Below, in pieces: positions 7,892-15,321 of a stretch of DNA of 64,000 bases (its first letter is position 1; each line of letters begins with the position of its first letter). The translations under genes and the position numbers were made by a program. The DNA comes from Winogradskyella schleiferi (GTDB lineage Bacteria > Bacteroidota > Bacteroidia > Flavobacteriales > Flavobacteriaceae), in assembly GCF_013394655.1 (NCBI RefSeq), contig NZ_CP053351.1, positions 496,001 to 560,000 on the forward strand, read 5' to 3'. The notes under the pieces were generated by a model. The model worked only from the letters and a program-made list of their open reading frames with translations. It ran no database searches and was not told the origin of the DNA.

Positions 7892-8272
7892 TTATTTGTT
7901 TTTTAATATCTGTTCAACATATTTTCTGTGATTCTCAAATCCATTCTTTTCGGGATTTTCCAAGTCTACCATTTCTCCGGTTCCAGAGTCGTAAATCTGC
8001 CAATTATGCTTTTTCGCCAATTCAATTAATTCATAAAGTCCATTTTCTCCATATAATCTCAGCATTGTGTTGTTCACAAGTTCATTATGTACATAAAAGT
8101 CAATCGTAAAATTCGTTCCTATTATTTCTCTATGATTTACGTCTTTTTTTATTCGGTCAAATGAGTTTTCCAAAATTCCGCTGAAATCAGTCGGTTCGAG
8201 TTGATTTTCGTCTAATTCCGCAACTTTATCTATTTTCTGTTTTGAATTAAAGAGTACAATGTCCCAACTCAT
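7892..8272 (-). CDS. Hypothetical cytosolic protein
   Basis: A 126-residue soluble, acidic protein beginning MSWDIVLFNSKQKI, with no signal peptide or membrane helix. The opening strand and the phrase LYELIELAKKHNWQIYDSGTGEMVDLENP suggest a small alpha/beta domain; the same N-terminal style occurs in uncharacterised proteins of several phyla, but I cannot name the family. Its start codon overlaps the stop of the upstream 77-residue membrane protein by 4 nt (ATGA), so the two are very probably co-translated. A role as a partner or immunity-like protein for a neighbour is possible, but nothing in the sequence shows it. Confidence 0.65.
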   Translation of the reverse strand: MSWDIVLFNSKQKIDKVAELDENQLEPTDFSGILENSFDRIKKDVNHREIIGTNFTIDFYVHNELVNNTMLRLYGENGLYELIELAKKHNWQIYDSGTGEMVDLENPEKNGFENHRKYVEQILKNK

Positions 8273-8502
8273 TTCTTATCGCTTTTTAAGTAATACCGCT
8301 TCTTTAAGAAAATGTAGGTTGGTAAAACCAACATTAATAAAACTCCGATTACTTTAGTCAAATCAGTCATAATAAAACTTCCGCTTATCCAAGCCATAGT
8401 TTCTGTTTTAGTTTCAATAATTTCCAATCCGCTATAAACGAATAATGAAATCAAAACGACGGTTAAAATCAAAAATGTTTGATTGAAATAAGCCTTTTTC
8501 AT
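8269..8502 (-). CDS. Small two-helix membrane protein
   Basis: A 77-residue protein with two hydrophobic segments, residues about 8-28 (FLILTVVLISLFVYSGLEII) and 46-66 (LTKVIGVLLMLVLPTYIFLK), a basic C-terminus (KKRYYLKSDKK) and no recognised motif. The gene overlaps the following 7892-8272 gene by 4 nt, which implies translational coupling. The inverted repeat at 8533-8599 lies about 30 nt upstream. Function unknown. Confidence 0.6.
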   Translation of the reverse strand: MKKAYFNQTFLILTVVLISLFVYSGLEIIETKTETMAWISGSFIMTDLTKVIGVLLMLVLPTYIFLKKRYYLKSDKK

Positions 8503-8532
8503 AGTTTCCTCAAATGGTGTGCAACTCCTTAT

Positions 8533-8599
8533 ATAACAACCTGTATGTTTTATATCCCATAAATATATCAGGATATGGTAAGTATTTTGTCGTTGTTAT
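8533..8599. repeat. Bipartite inverted repeat, attC-like
   Basis: Outer arms ATAACAAC (8533-8540) and GTTGTTAT (8592-8599) are perfectly complementary over 8 bp. Inner arms ATATCC (8552-8557) and GGATAT (8571-8576) are complementary over 6 bp and enclose a 13-nt loop. Nested arms separated by unpaired spacers resemble the R and L boxes of integron attC sites. It marks the right end of the accessory block, just upstream of its last minus-strand gene pair. Confidence 0.5.
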
Positions 8600-8775
8600 C
8601 CCGTAAAGATAGTTTTTTTACGAAAGTACCCAATTGGCATCTATCTGTTCTCAATTTTTCTGTCTGTATGATCAGTGATAGTATTATAAATTCACATTTT
8701 GAATCAGTATGCTTTCACTCGTTTCCTGTAAAAAACAACCCATAATTCTTAAATTAATAAAACTAAAGTATTACG

Positions 8776-8806
8776 TTGCTCATATTCAATTTTCAAACTA
8801 TCTTTG
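8776..8806 (+). promoter_or_regulatory. Bacteroidota-type promoter for the oxidase operon
   Basis: TTG at 8776-8778, a 20-nt spacer and TAtcTTTG at 8799-8806 match the -33/-7 consensus of the Bacteroidota primary sigma factor. It lies about 33 nt before the cyoE start and is the only strong match in the gap, so it probably drives the whole operon. Confidence 0.65.
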
Positions 8807-8839
8807 CACTCGCTTTGAAAAGAACAAAATTTAATCGGT

Positions 8840-9733
8840 TTGAGTAGTACAAAATCAACGGTATCAACAGCTTCTGTAGTTACGGATTTTAAGGAAATCA
8901 CTAAAATGGGTTTGTCCCTAAGTGTGGTGTTTTCTTCTATTGCTGGTTATTTTTTGGGTGCAGAAACCATTAGCTTTACGACACTCCTTTTGTTGGCTTT
9001 TGGTGGGTATTTTATGGTTGGCGCATCAAATGCCTATAACCAAATTATTGAGCGCGACTTGGATGCGCTTATGGATCGGACTAAAAACAGACCTATTCCT
9101 GCTGGCAGAATGACCGTAAATACGGCTTTTATAATTGCTGCCTCTTTTACGATTTTAGGTTTAATTACATTGTACATCATTAATCCTAAGACGGCAATGT
9201 ATGGTGCGATTTCCATATTTTTATATACCAGTGTTTATACGCCTCTAAAAACGAAAACGTCTTTGGCCGTTTTTGTTGGTGCCTTGCCAGGAGCTATTCC
9301 TTTTATGTTGGGTTGGGTGGCGGCTCGCAATAGTTTTGGCATTGAGCCAGGGACTTTATTTGCCATTCAGTTTTTTTGGCAATTCCCGCATTTTTGGTCT
9401 ATCGGCTGGTTTTTACACGAAGATTATAAAAAAGGAGGTTTCCACATGTTGCCAACGGGTAAACCAGATAAAGGAACCGCGGTTCAAATTATAATGTATA
9501 GTGTTTGGACAATTCTTGTTTCTATAATTCCTGTATTCGGATTTACAGGCGATTTAAAATTATCAATTGTAGGTGCTGCTTTAGTTTTTATACTTGGTTT
9601 GGTCATGTTGTTTTATGCCTTGAGGTTATTTAAAGAGCGTTCTATAAAAGCAGCAAAACAACTGATGCTATCAAGCGTTTTTTATATCACATTACTGCAA
9701 ATCATATACGTTGCAGATAAATTTTTAAGATAA
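8840..9733 (+). CDS. cyoE: Heme O synthase (protoheme IX farnesyltransferase)
   Basis: A 297-residue polytopic UbiA-family prenyltransferase that converts heme B to heme O for heme-copper oxidases. The first Asp-rich motif is NQIIERDLDALMDRTKNRP (about residues 67-85), which binds the prenyl diphosphate through magnesium, and there are about eight or nine hydrophobic helices. The second loop HFWSIGWFLHEDYKKGGFHM is also typical. The start chosen is TTG at 8840; the residues after it (SSTKSTVSTASVVTDFKEI) look like the usual N-terminus of flavobacterial homologues, and no suitable ATG lies nearby. It is the first gene of the oxidase operon and ends 1 nt before the next gene. Confidence 0.93.
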   Translation: MSSTKSTVSTASVVTDFKEITKMGLSLSVVFSSIAGYFLGAETISFTTLLLLAFGGYFMVGASNAYNQIIERDLDALMDRTKNRPIPAGRMTVNTAFIIAASFTILGLITLYIINPKTAMYGAISIFLYTSVYTPLKTKTSLAVFVGALPGAIPFMLGWVAARNSFGIEPGTLFAIQFFWQFPHFWSIGWFLHEDYKKGGFHMLPTGKPDKGTAVQIIMYSVWTILVSIIPVFGFTGDLKLSIVGAALVFILGLVMLFYALRLFKERSIKAAKQLMLSSVFYITLLQIIYVADKFLR

Positions 9734-9734
9734 T

Positions 9735-10334
9735 ATGGATTTAACTGAGGGAACACAAGACGAAAAAAGAGCAAGGTCTAAAAAGATGATGCTTTGGGTT
9801 GGTATTGGCTCATTGATTATGTCATTTTCGGGCTTGGTGAGTGCATTTATTGTAAGCAGCAAACAACGTTTGAATGAAGATTGGTTGGTGGATTTCCAAC
9901 TTCCAAACGCATTTATGGTAAGTTTAATCATCATTTTGTTAAGTAGCATTACGTTTATTCTAGGTAAACAAGCGCTTAAACAAAACAAGAGGCAAATGGT
10001 AACCATTTGGTTGTTAGTGACATTAGCTTTGGGTATTGCATTTGTTTATAGTCAGTTTGTAGGTTTTGGGGAAATTATTGCAATGGGCTATAATTTTACC
10101 GGACCGACGAGTAATATAACCATGTCTTACATATATATTATCGCCGTATTGCACATAGCGCACGTCATTGCTGGCTTAATATGTTTGATTGTTGTAATTT
10201 ATAATCATTTTAAACAAAAGTATAATGCCAACAATATGTTGGGTTTTGAACTCGCAGCAAATTTTTGGCATTTCGTAGATGTGCTTTGGGTTGTGCTCTT
10301 TTTGTTTTTATATTTTTTTAGATATATAATTTGA
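9735..10334 (+). CDS. Cytochrome c oxidase subunit III-type protein, short form
   Basis: A 199-residue heme-copper oxidase subunit III family protein with five hydrophobic helices. The family signature is seen at the end: YIIAVLHIAHVIAGLICL and ELAANFWHFVDVLWVVLFLF, where the histidine-rich helix and the WHFVDVLWV segment are characteristic. It starts 1 nt after cyoE and precedes a longer subunit III. Flavobacteria usually carry such a short/long pair next to each other. The protein is an inner-membrane subunit without metal centres, probably helping assemble or stabilise the catalytic subunit, which is encoded outside this window. Confidence 0.88.
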   Translation: MDLTEGTQDEKRARSKKMMLWVGIGSLIMSFSGLVSAFIVSSKQRLNEDWLVDFQLPNAFMVSLIIILLSSITFILGKQALKQNKRQMVTIWLLVTLALGIAFVYSQFVGFGEIIAMGYNFTGPTSNITMSYIYIIAVLHIAHVIAGLICLIVVIYNHFKQKYNANNMLGFELAANFWHFVDVLWVVLFLFLYFFRYII

Positions 10335-10371
10335 TTATTTTTGTCCAATCTTAAAAATTTAAATAAATTAT

Positions 10372-11370
10372 ATGGATTCTACAGTAGCTACTGGTACAGA
10401 AGATAAAATTTGGGGAGGAGGCAACAGGCCTCTTAGAGCAAGTTACGGAAAATTGATGATGTGGTTCTTCATTGTATCTGATGCATTAACATTTTCAGGT
10501 TTCTTGGCAGCTTATGGTTTTTCGAGATTCAAGTTCATTAACGAATGGCCAATTGCAGATGAAGTGTTTACACACGTACCCTTTTTACATGGTCAGGAAT
10601 TGCCAATGATATACGTGGCATTTATGACCTTTGTTCTTATTATGTCTTCGGTAACGATGGTATTAGCGGTAGATGCTGGTCATCATATGAATAAAGCCAA
10701 AGTAACCTTATATATGTTCCTTACCATTATTGGTGGTGCGATTTTCGTAGGCTCACAAGCTTGGGAATGGGCAACGTTTATTCAAGGTGATTATGGTGCT
10801 GTGCAATCTAAAGGTGGAAATATTTTACAGTTTGGAGAATACGTCACTGTGGATGGTAAAGAAAAATTTAAACGTGTTTCTATTGATGATTTCGCTATAC
10901 CAATTGCAGATGTTAGAGTAGAGCACGAAAGAAAAAATGGCCTTTGGTTTAGAGAAGAAGCATCTTTACCGCCTTACACGGTAAATGAGATATATGCTGG
11001 TTTAGCGGCTAATGAAGATATCTTGGTAAGAACTCAGATTATTGACGAAAACGGACATAAAACAGTCTTATCTAGAGCAGAATCCCTGAAACAAATAAAA
11101 GAAAATGGGCAACTCGTAGTGAAGGGAGCTAACCTTGAAGTTAATGAATATGGAACGACATTATTTGCCGATTTCTTTTTCTTTATTACAGGTTTCCATG
11201 GTTTTCACGTATTTTCTGGAGTGGTAATTAATATTATCATTTTCTTTAATGTTATTTTGGGTACCTATGAACGTCGAGGAAGTTATGAGATGGTTGAAAA
11301 AGTGGGATTATACTGGCACTTTGTCGATTTGGTTTGGGTATTTGTATTCACATTCTTCTATTTAGTATAA
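10372..11370 (+). CDS. Cytochrome c oxidase subunit III, long form
   Basis: A 332-residue subunit III. N-terminal helices (LMMWFFIVSDALTFSGFLAA) are followed by a long hydrophilic insert at about residues 140-255 that carries no helix, and then by the canonical C-terminal pair FFFFITGFHGFHVFSGVV and LYWHFVDLVWVFVFTFFYL. The hydrophilic insert is a known trait of Bacteroidota subunit III proteins. It lies 37 nt after the short paralogue, presumably in the same transcript, and acts in the aa3-type terminal oxidase of the inner membrane. The 3' flank carries a 91-nt element shared with the region before nadK. Confidence 0.9.
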   Translation: MDSTVATGTEDKIWGGGNRPLRASYGKLMMWFFIVSDALTFSGFLAAYGFSRFKFINEWPIADEVFTHVPFLHGQELPMIYVAFMTFVLIMSSVTMVLAVDAGHHMNKAKVTLYMFLTIIGGAIFVGSQAWEWATFIQGDYGAVQSKGGNILQFGEYVTVDGKEKFKRVSIDDFAIPIADVRVEHERKNGLWFREEASLPPYTVNEIYAGLAANEDILVRTQIIDENGHKTVLSRAESLKQIKENGQLVVKGANLEVNEYGTTLFADFFFFITGFHGFHVFSGVVINIIIFFNVILGTYERRGSYEMVEKVGLYWHFVDLVWVFVFTFFYLV

Positions 11371-11373
11371 AAA

Positions 11374-11464
11374 GAAACGAGCATATAAAAAGTTTTGTCG
11401 CTCAATAAAATAGTTAAAAGCGAACAACATGTGTCCTATAAGAAGCAATAAATAGAGTCACATG
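11374..11464 (+). repeat. 91-nt dispersed element, copy 1 (before cox4)
   Basis: This stretch aligns without gaps to 50681-50771 (63 of 91 identical by my count). Conservation is concentrated in GAAACGAGCAT at the left, TTTTGTC, the AGCGAACA-CATGTG core, and CACATG at the right end. CATGTG at 11428-11433 and CACATG at 11459-11464 form an inverted pair 25 nt apart, with the same spacing in both copies. Lack of indels suggests a constrained site or RNA, though AT-rich background inflates identity. Confidence 0.45.
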
Positions 11465-11480
11465 AAATTAAGATTAAATT

Positions 11481-11927
11481 ATGGCACACGAACATAAATT
11501 AGAAATATTTAGAGGTTTAGTTAAGTTTAAATCTAACACAAGCAAAATTTGGGGTGTTTTAGTATTCCTTACTATAGTAACACTTATAGAGGTCGTGTTA
11601 GGTATTTATAAACCAGATTTTTTAATGGAGACTTGGATTAACCCTATTGAAGGTGGATTCTTTGCTACATTAGGTAATATTATTTTATCACCTTTGGTAT
11701 ATATGAAACCGTTAAATCTCATTTTCATTGTATTAACCATTGTTAAAGCTTATTACATCACATGGGATTTTATGCACATGAGAGATGAAACCGGAAGCTT
11801 GAGAAAAATGGTGGTTTGGACAGGTGTTTTCCTTATCTGTTATTTAATTTTCATCATGTTACAAGAAGGTGGTTATGTCTTTGACGTTTACAATGGTGAA
11901 GACGCTTTAATCAAGAAAGATTTCTAA
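11481..11927 (+). CDS. Cytochrome c oxidase subunit IV family protein
   Basis: A 148-residue membrane protein with three hydrophobic helices at about 22-43, 75-95 and 113-132, of the bacterial oxidase subunit IV (COX4-like, prokaryotic) type. The short N-terminus with MAHEHKLEIFRGLVKFKSNT and the middle KPLNLIFIVLTIVKAYYITWDFMHMRDE are typical; the latter holds a conserved helix end before the third helix. It follows the two subunit III genes, the usual order of the flavobacterial oxidase cluster. It probably acts in the assembly or stability of the oxidase. The gap before it contains the 91-nt repeated element. Confidence 0.82.
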   Translation: MAHEHKLEIFRGLVKFKSNTSKIWGVLVFLTIVTLIEVVLGIYKPDFLMETWINPIEGGFFATLGNIILSPLVYMKPLNLIFIVLTIVKAYYITWDFMHMRDETGSLRKMVVWTGVFLICYLIFIMLQEGGYVFDVYNGEDALIKKDF

Positions 11928-11957
11928 CAAAATATATAACGTTCAATAGTCCTTAGA

Positions 11958-12003
11958 CTGCGCTCAGGATAAACTAAAGTCGAAGTACTTGCTCTGAGCG
12001 TAG
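11958..12003. repeat. Dispersed inverted repeat of the GCGCTCAG type
   Basis: CTGCGCTCAG at 11958-11967 and CTGAGCGTAG at 11994-12003 are reverse complements at 9 of 10 positions. Fragments such as GAGCGTAGCCGAAG belong, to my knowledge, to a family of dispersed intergenic repeats of flavobacteria. A further short fragment, TCATTCAGAGCGCAGCGAA, is seen near 13611-13630 after the SCO gene. Confidence 0.5.
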
Positions 12004-12023
12004 CCGAAGTGTTAAATACAATT

Positions 12024-12060
12024 AAAAGGTGGTTTTTCTAAACCGCCTTTTCTATTTTTG
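12024..12060 (+). terminator. Terminator hairpin followed by a -7-like box
   Basis: AAAAGGTGGTTT (12024-12035) pairs with AAACCGCCTTTT (12040-12051) over 12 bp with one G-T wobble; the tail is T-rich. It ends transcription after cox4. TATTTTTG at 12053-12060 fits the TAnnTTTG box and may start transcription of the next gene, but I see no matching TTG element upstream. Confidence 0.6.
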
Positions 12061-12121
12061 CAATCCAAACTAAAATGCAAAAAAACCAACTATAAGAACT
12101 GAGACTTTTATGTCATAACAA

Positions 12122-12841
12122 ATGAAAACGAACAAAGTAAAACATTATATAGTTCTTGGTATTTTATTTTTTTTACCTGTTGCTTTTTTGTTAATGCTCT
12201 ATCCTGCAAAACACAATTACGAGCCATTGAATGTAGTCAATGAAAAAGTTTTTGATATTGAAAATTTCACTTATGATGGTCCTGACAGTTTGCGTTTAAA
12301 AAATCAGATCACGGTTTTAGGATTTTTAGGCAAGTCACCTTTAAAAAATTCCATTGCAGCTCTAAATCTTAAAGAGTTGGTTTATGATAAATTTAAAGGC
12401 TTTAAAGATTTTCAGATCGTTATCATTGTTCCGGAAGGCACGGAAGACGAAGTTAATGCGCTTAAAAAAGAGATTAATACCTACGAAGATTTGAAATTTT
12501 GGCATTATGCTTATGGCACTGAAGGCGAAATAAAGATGTTGTATAATTCATTAAGATCCAATGGTACTTTGGATGACGATTTATCCACAAAAAGCGCATT
12601 TATAATAGATAAAGACTTAAACCAACGTGGTAGGATTGATGGACGGGATGAGCGTGAAATTGAAACCAAAAAACCTGTATTTAGTGTCTATGAATACAAC
12701 ACTATTGAAGTTTCGGAAATTAAGAATATGATGAACGACGATGTTAGAATTCTATTTACGGAATACCGCCAGAAAAGAAAAGGGAAATTTGACGATTCAA
12801 ACACAAGACGAGAAAACGATCTAAAACAAGGCTATGAGTAA
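12122..12841 (+). CDS. Membrane-anchored protein of the oxidase operon, thioredoxin-like without cysteines
   Basis: A 239-residue protein with one N-terminal membrane helix (about residues 9-27). The rest is hydrophilic and outside the cytoplasm by inference. Its pattern of strands and helices (ITVLGFLGKSPLKNS, then FQIVIIVPEGTEDEVNALK, then SAFIIDKDLNQRGRIDGRDE) resembles a thioredoxin/SCO fold, and the segment SAFIIDKDLNQRGRIDGR aligns in style with the GNFALIDKEGF region of SCO. No cysteine is present, so it cannot do thiol redox or hold copper through cysteines. It overlaps the SCO gene by 8 nt, implying coupling. It could assist copper delivery as a pseudo-enzyme; this is inference. Confidence 0.6.
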   Translation: MKTNKVKHYIVLGILFFLPVAFLLMLYPAKHNYEPLNVVNEKVFDIENFTYDGPDSLRLKNQITVLGFLGKSPLKNSIAALNLKELVYDKFKGFKDFQIVIIVPEGTEDEVNALKKEINTYEDLKFWHYAYGTEGEIKMLYNSLRSNGTLDDDLSTKSAFIIDKDLNQRGRIDGRDEREIETKKPVFSVYEYNTIEVSEIKNMMNDDVRILFTEYRQKRKGKFDDSNTRRENDLKQGYE

Positions 12842-13601
12842 AAAAACGAATTATTCGTATGTTGGTATTACCTTTATTATTCTAGTTTTCGGAATTATTT
12901 TTGTGCCGAAAATATTAAGTCGTATTGGTGAAGGAGACATTGTAAGAGAAGGCAGTCGAAGTCAAGATGTTTCAACTTCAACGATAGAAGAAAAAAATAC
13001 GGAAAATAATAAAAGTAATTTAGTCTATTTGGAAATTAACGGCCAACCTAAAAAAGTGCCAACGTTTAGTTTCACGAATCAGGATGGCGAAACTATTACT
13101 AATGTCGATTATTTAGGTAAAGTCTATGTGGTAGAGTTCTTTTTTACCACGTGCCCAACGATTTGTCCGATAATGAACCGAAATTTAGTGGAAGTCCAAA
13201 ATCAATTTAAGGACTTTGAAAATTTTGGCGTTGCCTCATTTACCATTACACCAGATATTGATACACCAGATGTTTTAAAAGCTTATGCGGAAAAATACAA
13301 TATCACAAATCCCAATTGGAATTTATTGACAGGCGATGAAACGGCCATTTATAAGTTGGCTAATGAAGGTTTTAATTTGTACACAGCTAAAGATGAAAGT
13401 GTAGAGGGTGGTTTTGAGCACTCAGGAAATTTTGCCTTAATAGATAAAGAAGGTTTTATAAGGTCTAGAAAAGACAACTTCGGAAATCCGCTAATTTTTT
13501 ATAATGGTTTAATTCCTGAAGCCGTTGGAGTTGATGAAGATGGAATTCCTCAAGAAATAACCATTTTAAAAGAAGATATTGCTAAACTGTTAAAAGAATA
13601 G
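12834..13601 (+). CDS. SCO family copper chaperone for cytochrome oxidase
   Basis: A 255-residue SCO1/SenC-type thioredoxin-like protein with an N-terminal membrane anchor (residues about 9-27). The copper-binding motif is TTCPTICP, with Cys107 and Cys111 in CxxxC spacing, and the conserved histidine is His196 in EHSGNFALID. The family delivers copper to the CuA centre of oxidase subunit II, in the periplasm. A low-complexity linker (about 38-60) sits between anchor and domain. The start at 12834 overlaps the preceding gene by 8 nt. Its place in the oxidase cluster fits its role. Confidence 0.92.
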   Translation: MSKKTNYSYVGITFIILVFGIIFVPKILSRIGEGDIVREGSRSQDVSTSTIEEKNTENNKSNLVYLEINGQPKKVPTFSFTNQDGETITNVDYLGKVYVVEFFFTTCPTICPIMNRNLVEVQNQFKDFENFGVASFTITPDIDTPDVLKAYAEKYNITNPNWNLLTGDETAIYKLANEGFNLYTAKDESVEGGFEHSGNFALIDKEGFIRSRKDNFGNPLIFYNGLIPEAVGVDEDGIPQEITILKEDIAKLLKE

Positions 13602-13646
13602 CACGTTGTCATTCAGAGCGCAGCGAAAAATTTAAATTGAACTAAA

Positions 13647-14192
13647 ATGAATTCAGTAGATATAGAAAAAGCAAAAAAATACAACAAATGGATTGTTGTT
13701 TTGTCAATTGTAATTCCATTGGCAGTTGCTGCTTTATTTGGTGTTAATCTTAGAGAGTTAGGCTTCGATGTTCAGCCGCTTACTATTTTACCACCAATCT
13801 ATGCTACTATTAACGGATTCACGGCAATAGTTTTAGTAATTGCTTTTATTGCGATAAAAAATAAAAAAATTGTACTTCATGAAAACTTAATGACAACAGC
13901 TATTTGGAGCTCTGTTGTTTTTCTCGTGCTGTATGTAGCGTATCATATGACTAGCGATTCCACAAAGTTTGGAGGAGAAGGTATAATTAGATATATCTAT
14001 TATTTTATTCTTGTCACTCATATTTTATTATCCGTTGTTATAATTCCTTTTGTGTTAGTTACCTATGTAAGGGCGATCACGAATAATATTGAAAAACATA
14101 AGAAAATAGCTAGGATTACATTTCCGCTATGGTTATATGTTGCCATATCAGGTGTTGTGGTTTATGTAATGATTTCGCCTTATTATACGTAG
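13647..14192 (+). CDS. DUF420 family membrane protein
   Basis: A 181-residue polytopic protein with five hydrophobic helices (about 16-36, 48-70, 81-100, 116-140 and 158-178). It belongs to the DUF420/YozB-like family, whose members are repeatedly found next to cytochrome oxidase assembly genes; conserved histidines inside helices include those in VAYHMTSD and ILVTHILLS, which are candidates for metal or heme contact. It lies 45 nt after the SCO gene and so probably shares its transcript. A role in oxidase assembly is inferred from context and family distribution. Exact function is unknown. Confidence 0.8.
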   Translation: MNSVDIEKAKKYNKWIVVLSIVIPLAVAALFGVNLRELGFDVQPLTILPPIYATINGFTAIVLVIAFIAIKNKKIVLHENLMTTAIWSSVVFLVLYVAYHMTSDSTKFGGEGIIRYIYYFILVTHILLSVVIIPFVLVTYVRAITNNIEKHKKIARITFPLWLYVAISGVVVYVMISPYYT

Positions 14193-14248
14193 TTCATTTA
14201 GTTTGAAAGATTTGCAAAATCTGACAGGTTTTTAAACAAAGTGCAAAA

Positions 14249-14491
14249 ATGAAGAAAAAAATAATCTTTCTGGTTGTTACTTTTTACTTTACGCTAAGCG
14301 TGAACGCTCAATGTGCTATGTGCAGGGCGGTTTTAGAAAGTGGAGAGGACCAATCTGCTGCAGAAGGCATTAATGACGGGATTATGTTTTTAATGGCTGT
14401 GCCCTATATACTAGTAGGTGCTATAGGTTACATTATCTATAGAAAATTTAATAAACCAAATAAGTCTAAAAAATTAGACGAGAATCTGTAA
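14249..14491 (+). CDS. Small cysteine-containing membrane protein of the oxidase cluster
   Basis: An 80-residue protein with a signal sequence or first helix (residues 1-20, ending VNAQ), then CAMCRAVLESGEDQSAAEGI, and a second hydrophobic helix (about 47-66, GIMFLMAVPYILVGAIGYII) before a basic tail (RKFNKPNKSKK). The CxxC pair (Cys22 and Cys25 by count) just after the signal region would face the periplasm and could bind a metal or take part in thiol exchange. It is the last gene of the oxidase series. I know similar small proteins in this position in other flavobacteria but not their function. Confidence 0.7.
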   Translation: MKKKIIFLVVTFYFTLSVNAQCAMCRAVLESGEDQSAAEGINDGIMFLMAVPYILVGAIGYIIYRKFNKPNKSKKLDENL

Positions 14492-14582
14492 CAACTCTTT
14501 GTTTTAAGCGTCTTATCCATATGTCATTATTAACAATTTGTTGGCATAAAAACCATTCAAATTTTAGTAAAATTGTAATAAG

Positions 14583-14598
14583 CCAAATGTTCATTTGG
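14583..14598. promoter_or_regulatory. Palindrome upstream of the export operon
   Basis: CCAAATG (14583-14589) and CATTTGG (14592-14598) are perfect inverted 7-mers separated by TT, 22 nt before the ATPase start. The position and symmetry fit a dimeric repressor site, but no regulator gene is adjacent and a chance palindrome cannot be excluded. Confidence 0.35.
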
Positions 14599-14619
14599 AT
14601 TTAACCAACTTGCCATGCT

Positions 14620-15321
14620 ATGATTCAAATTAAAGATTTGCACAAGTCTTACCACATGGGAAGCAATTCGCTTCATGTACTTAAAGGAATTAATTTTGAT
14701 GTAAAAGAAGGGGAATTGGTATCTATAATGGGTTCTTCAGGATCTGGAAAATCAACATTATTGAATATTCTAGGTATGTTGGATGAAGCAGATTCAGGCC
14801 AATACGTCCTCGACAATGTGCCTATTAAAAACCTAAACGAAAAAATAGCTGCCAAATATAGAAATGAGTTTCTGGGTTTCATTTTTCAGTCTTTCAATCT
14901 TATCAATTACAAAAGCGCTTTAGACAATGTCTCTATGCCTTTATATTACAAAGGTGTCAAACGAAAAGAGCGTACTGAAAAAGCCATGCATTATCTCGAA
15001 AAAGTAGGTTTGGCACAATGGTCTCATCATTTACCTAGTGAACTTTCTGGTGGACAAAAACAACGTGTGGCCATCGCAAGAGCTTTGGCAAGTGACCCAA
15101 AAGTGTTATTAGCGGATGAGCCGACAGGAGCTTTAGATACAAAAACTTCCTACGAGGTTATGGAGCTTATACAAGGCATCAATGACGAAGGAAAAACCAT
15201 TTTGGTCGTTACCCACGAGCATGATATAGCACAAATGACCAAACGCATCGTTAATTTAAAGGATGGTGTTATAATCAATGATAGCAAAGTAGAACAAGTT
15301 AGAGCTTCACTACATGTTTGA
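14620..15321 (+). CDS. ABC transporter ATP-binding protein, MacB/LolD type
   Basis: A 233-residue ATPase with all expected motifs: Walker A GSSGSGKS at 38-45, signature LSGGQ at 142-146, Walker B LLADEP with catalytic Glu167, and a downstream switch histidine in VVTHEHD. The length and sequence style are those of the type VII (MacB, LolD, FtsE) subfamily, which powers mechanotransmission to periplasmic partners rather than substrate translocation through the membrane. It heads an operon with two FtsX-like permeases, two adaptors and a TolC. Its stop overlaps the start of the first permease by 8 nt. Substrate is not evident; peptides or lipids are usual for the group. Confidence 0.93.
   Translation: MIQIKDLHKSYHMGSNSLHVLKGINFDVKEGELVSIMGSSGSGKSTLLNILGMLDEADSGQYVLDNVPIKNLNEKIAAKYRNEFLGFIFQSFNLINYKSALDNVSMPLYYKGVKRKERTEKAMHYLEKVGLAQWSHHLPSELSGGQKQRVAIARALASDPKVLLADEPTGALDTKTSYEVMELIQGINDEGKTILVVTHEHDIAQMTKRIVNLKDGVIINDSKVEQVRASLHV

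Larger units (their letters stand above)
8503..8839. other. 337-nt divergent gap: attC-like repeat and cyoE promoter
   Basis: This gap separates the minus-strand accessory block from the plus-strand cytochrome oxidase operon. It contains the bipartite inverted repeat 8533-8599 and a consensus promoter at 8776-8806. The central 170 nt are AT-rich; I see no coding frame or RNA fold there. Confidence 0.6.
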
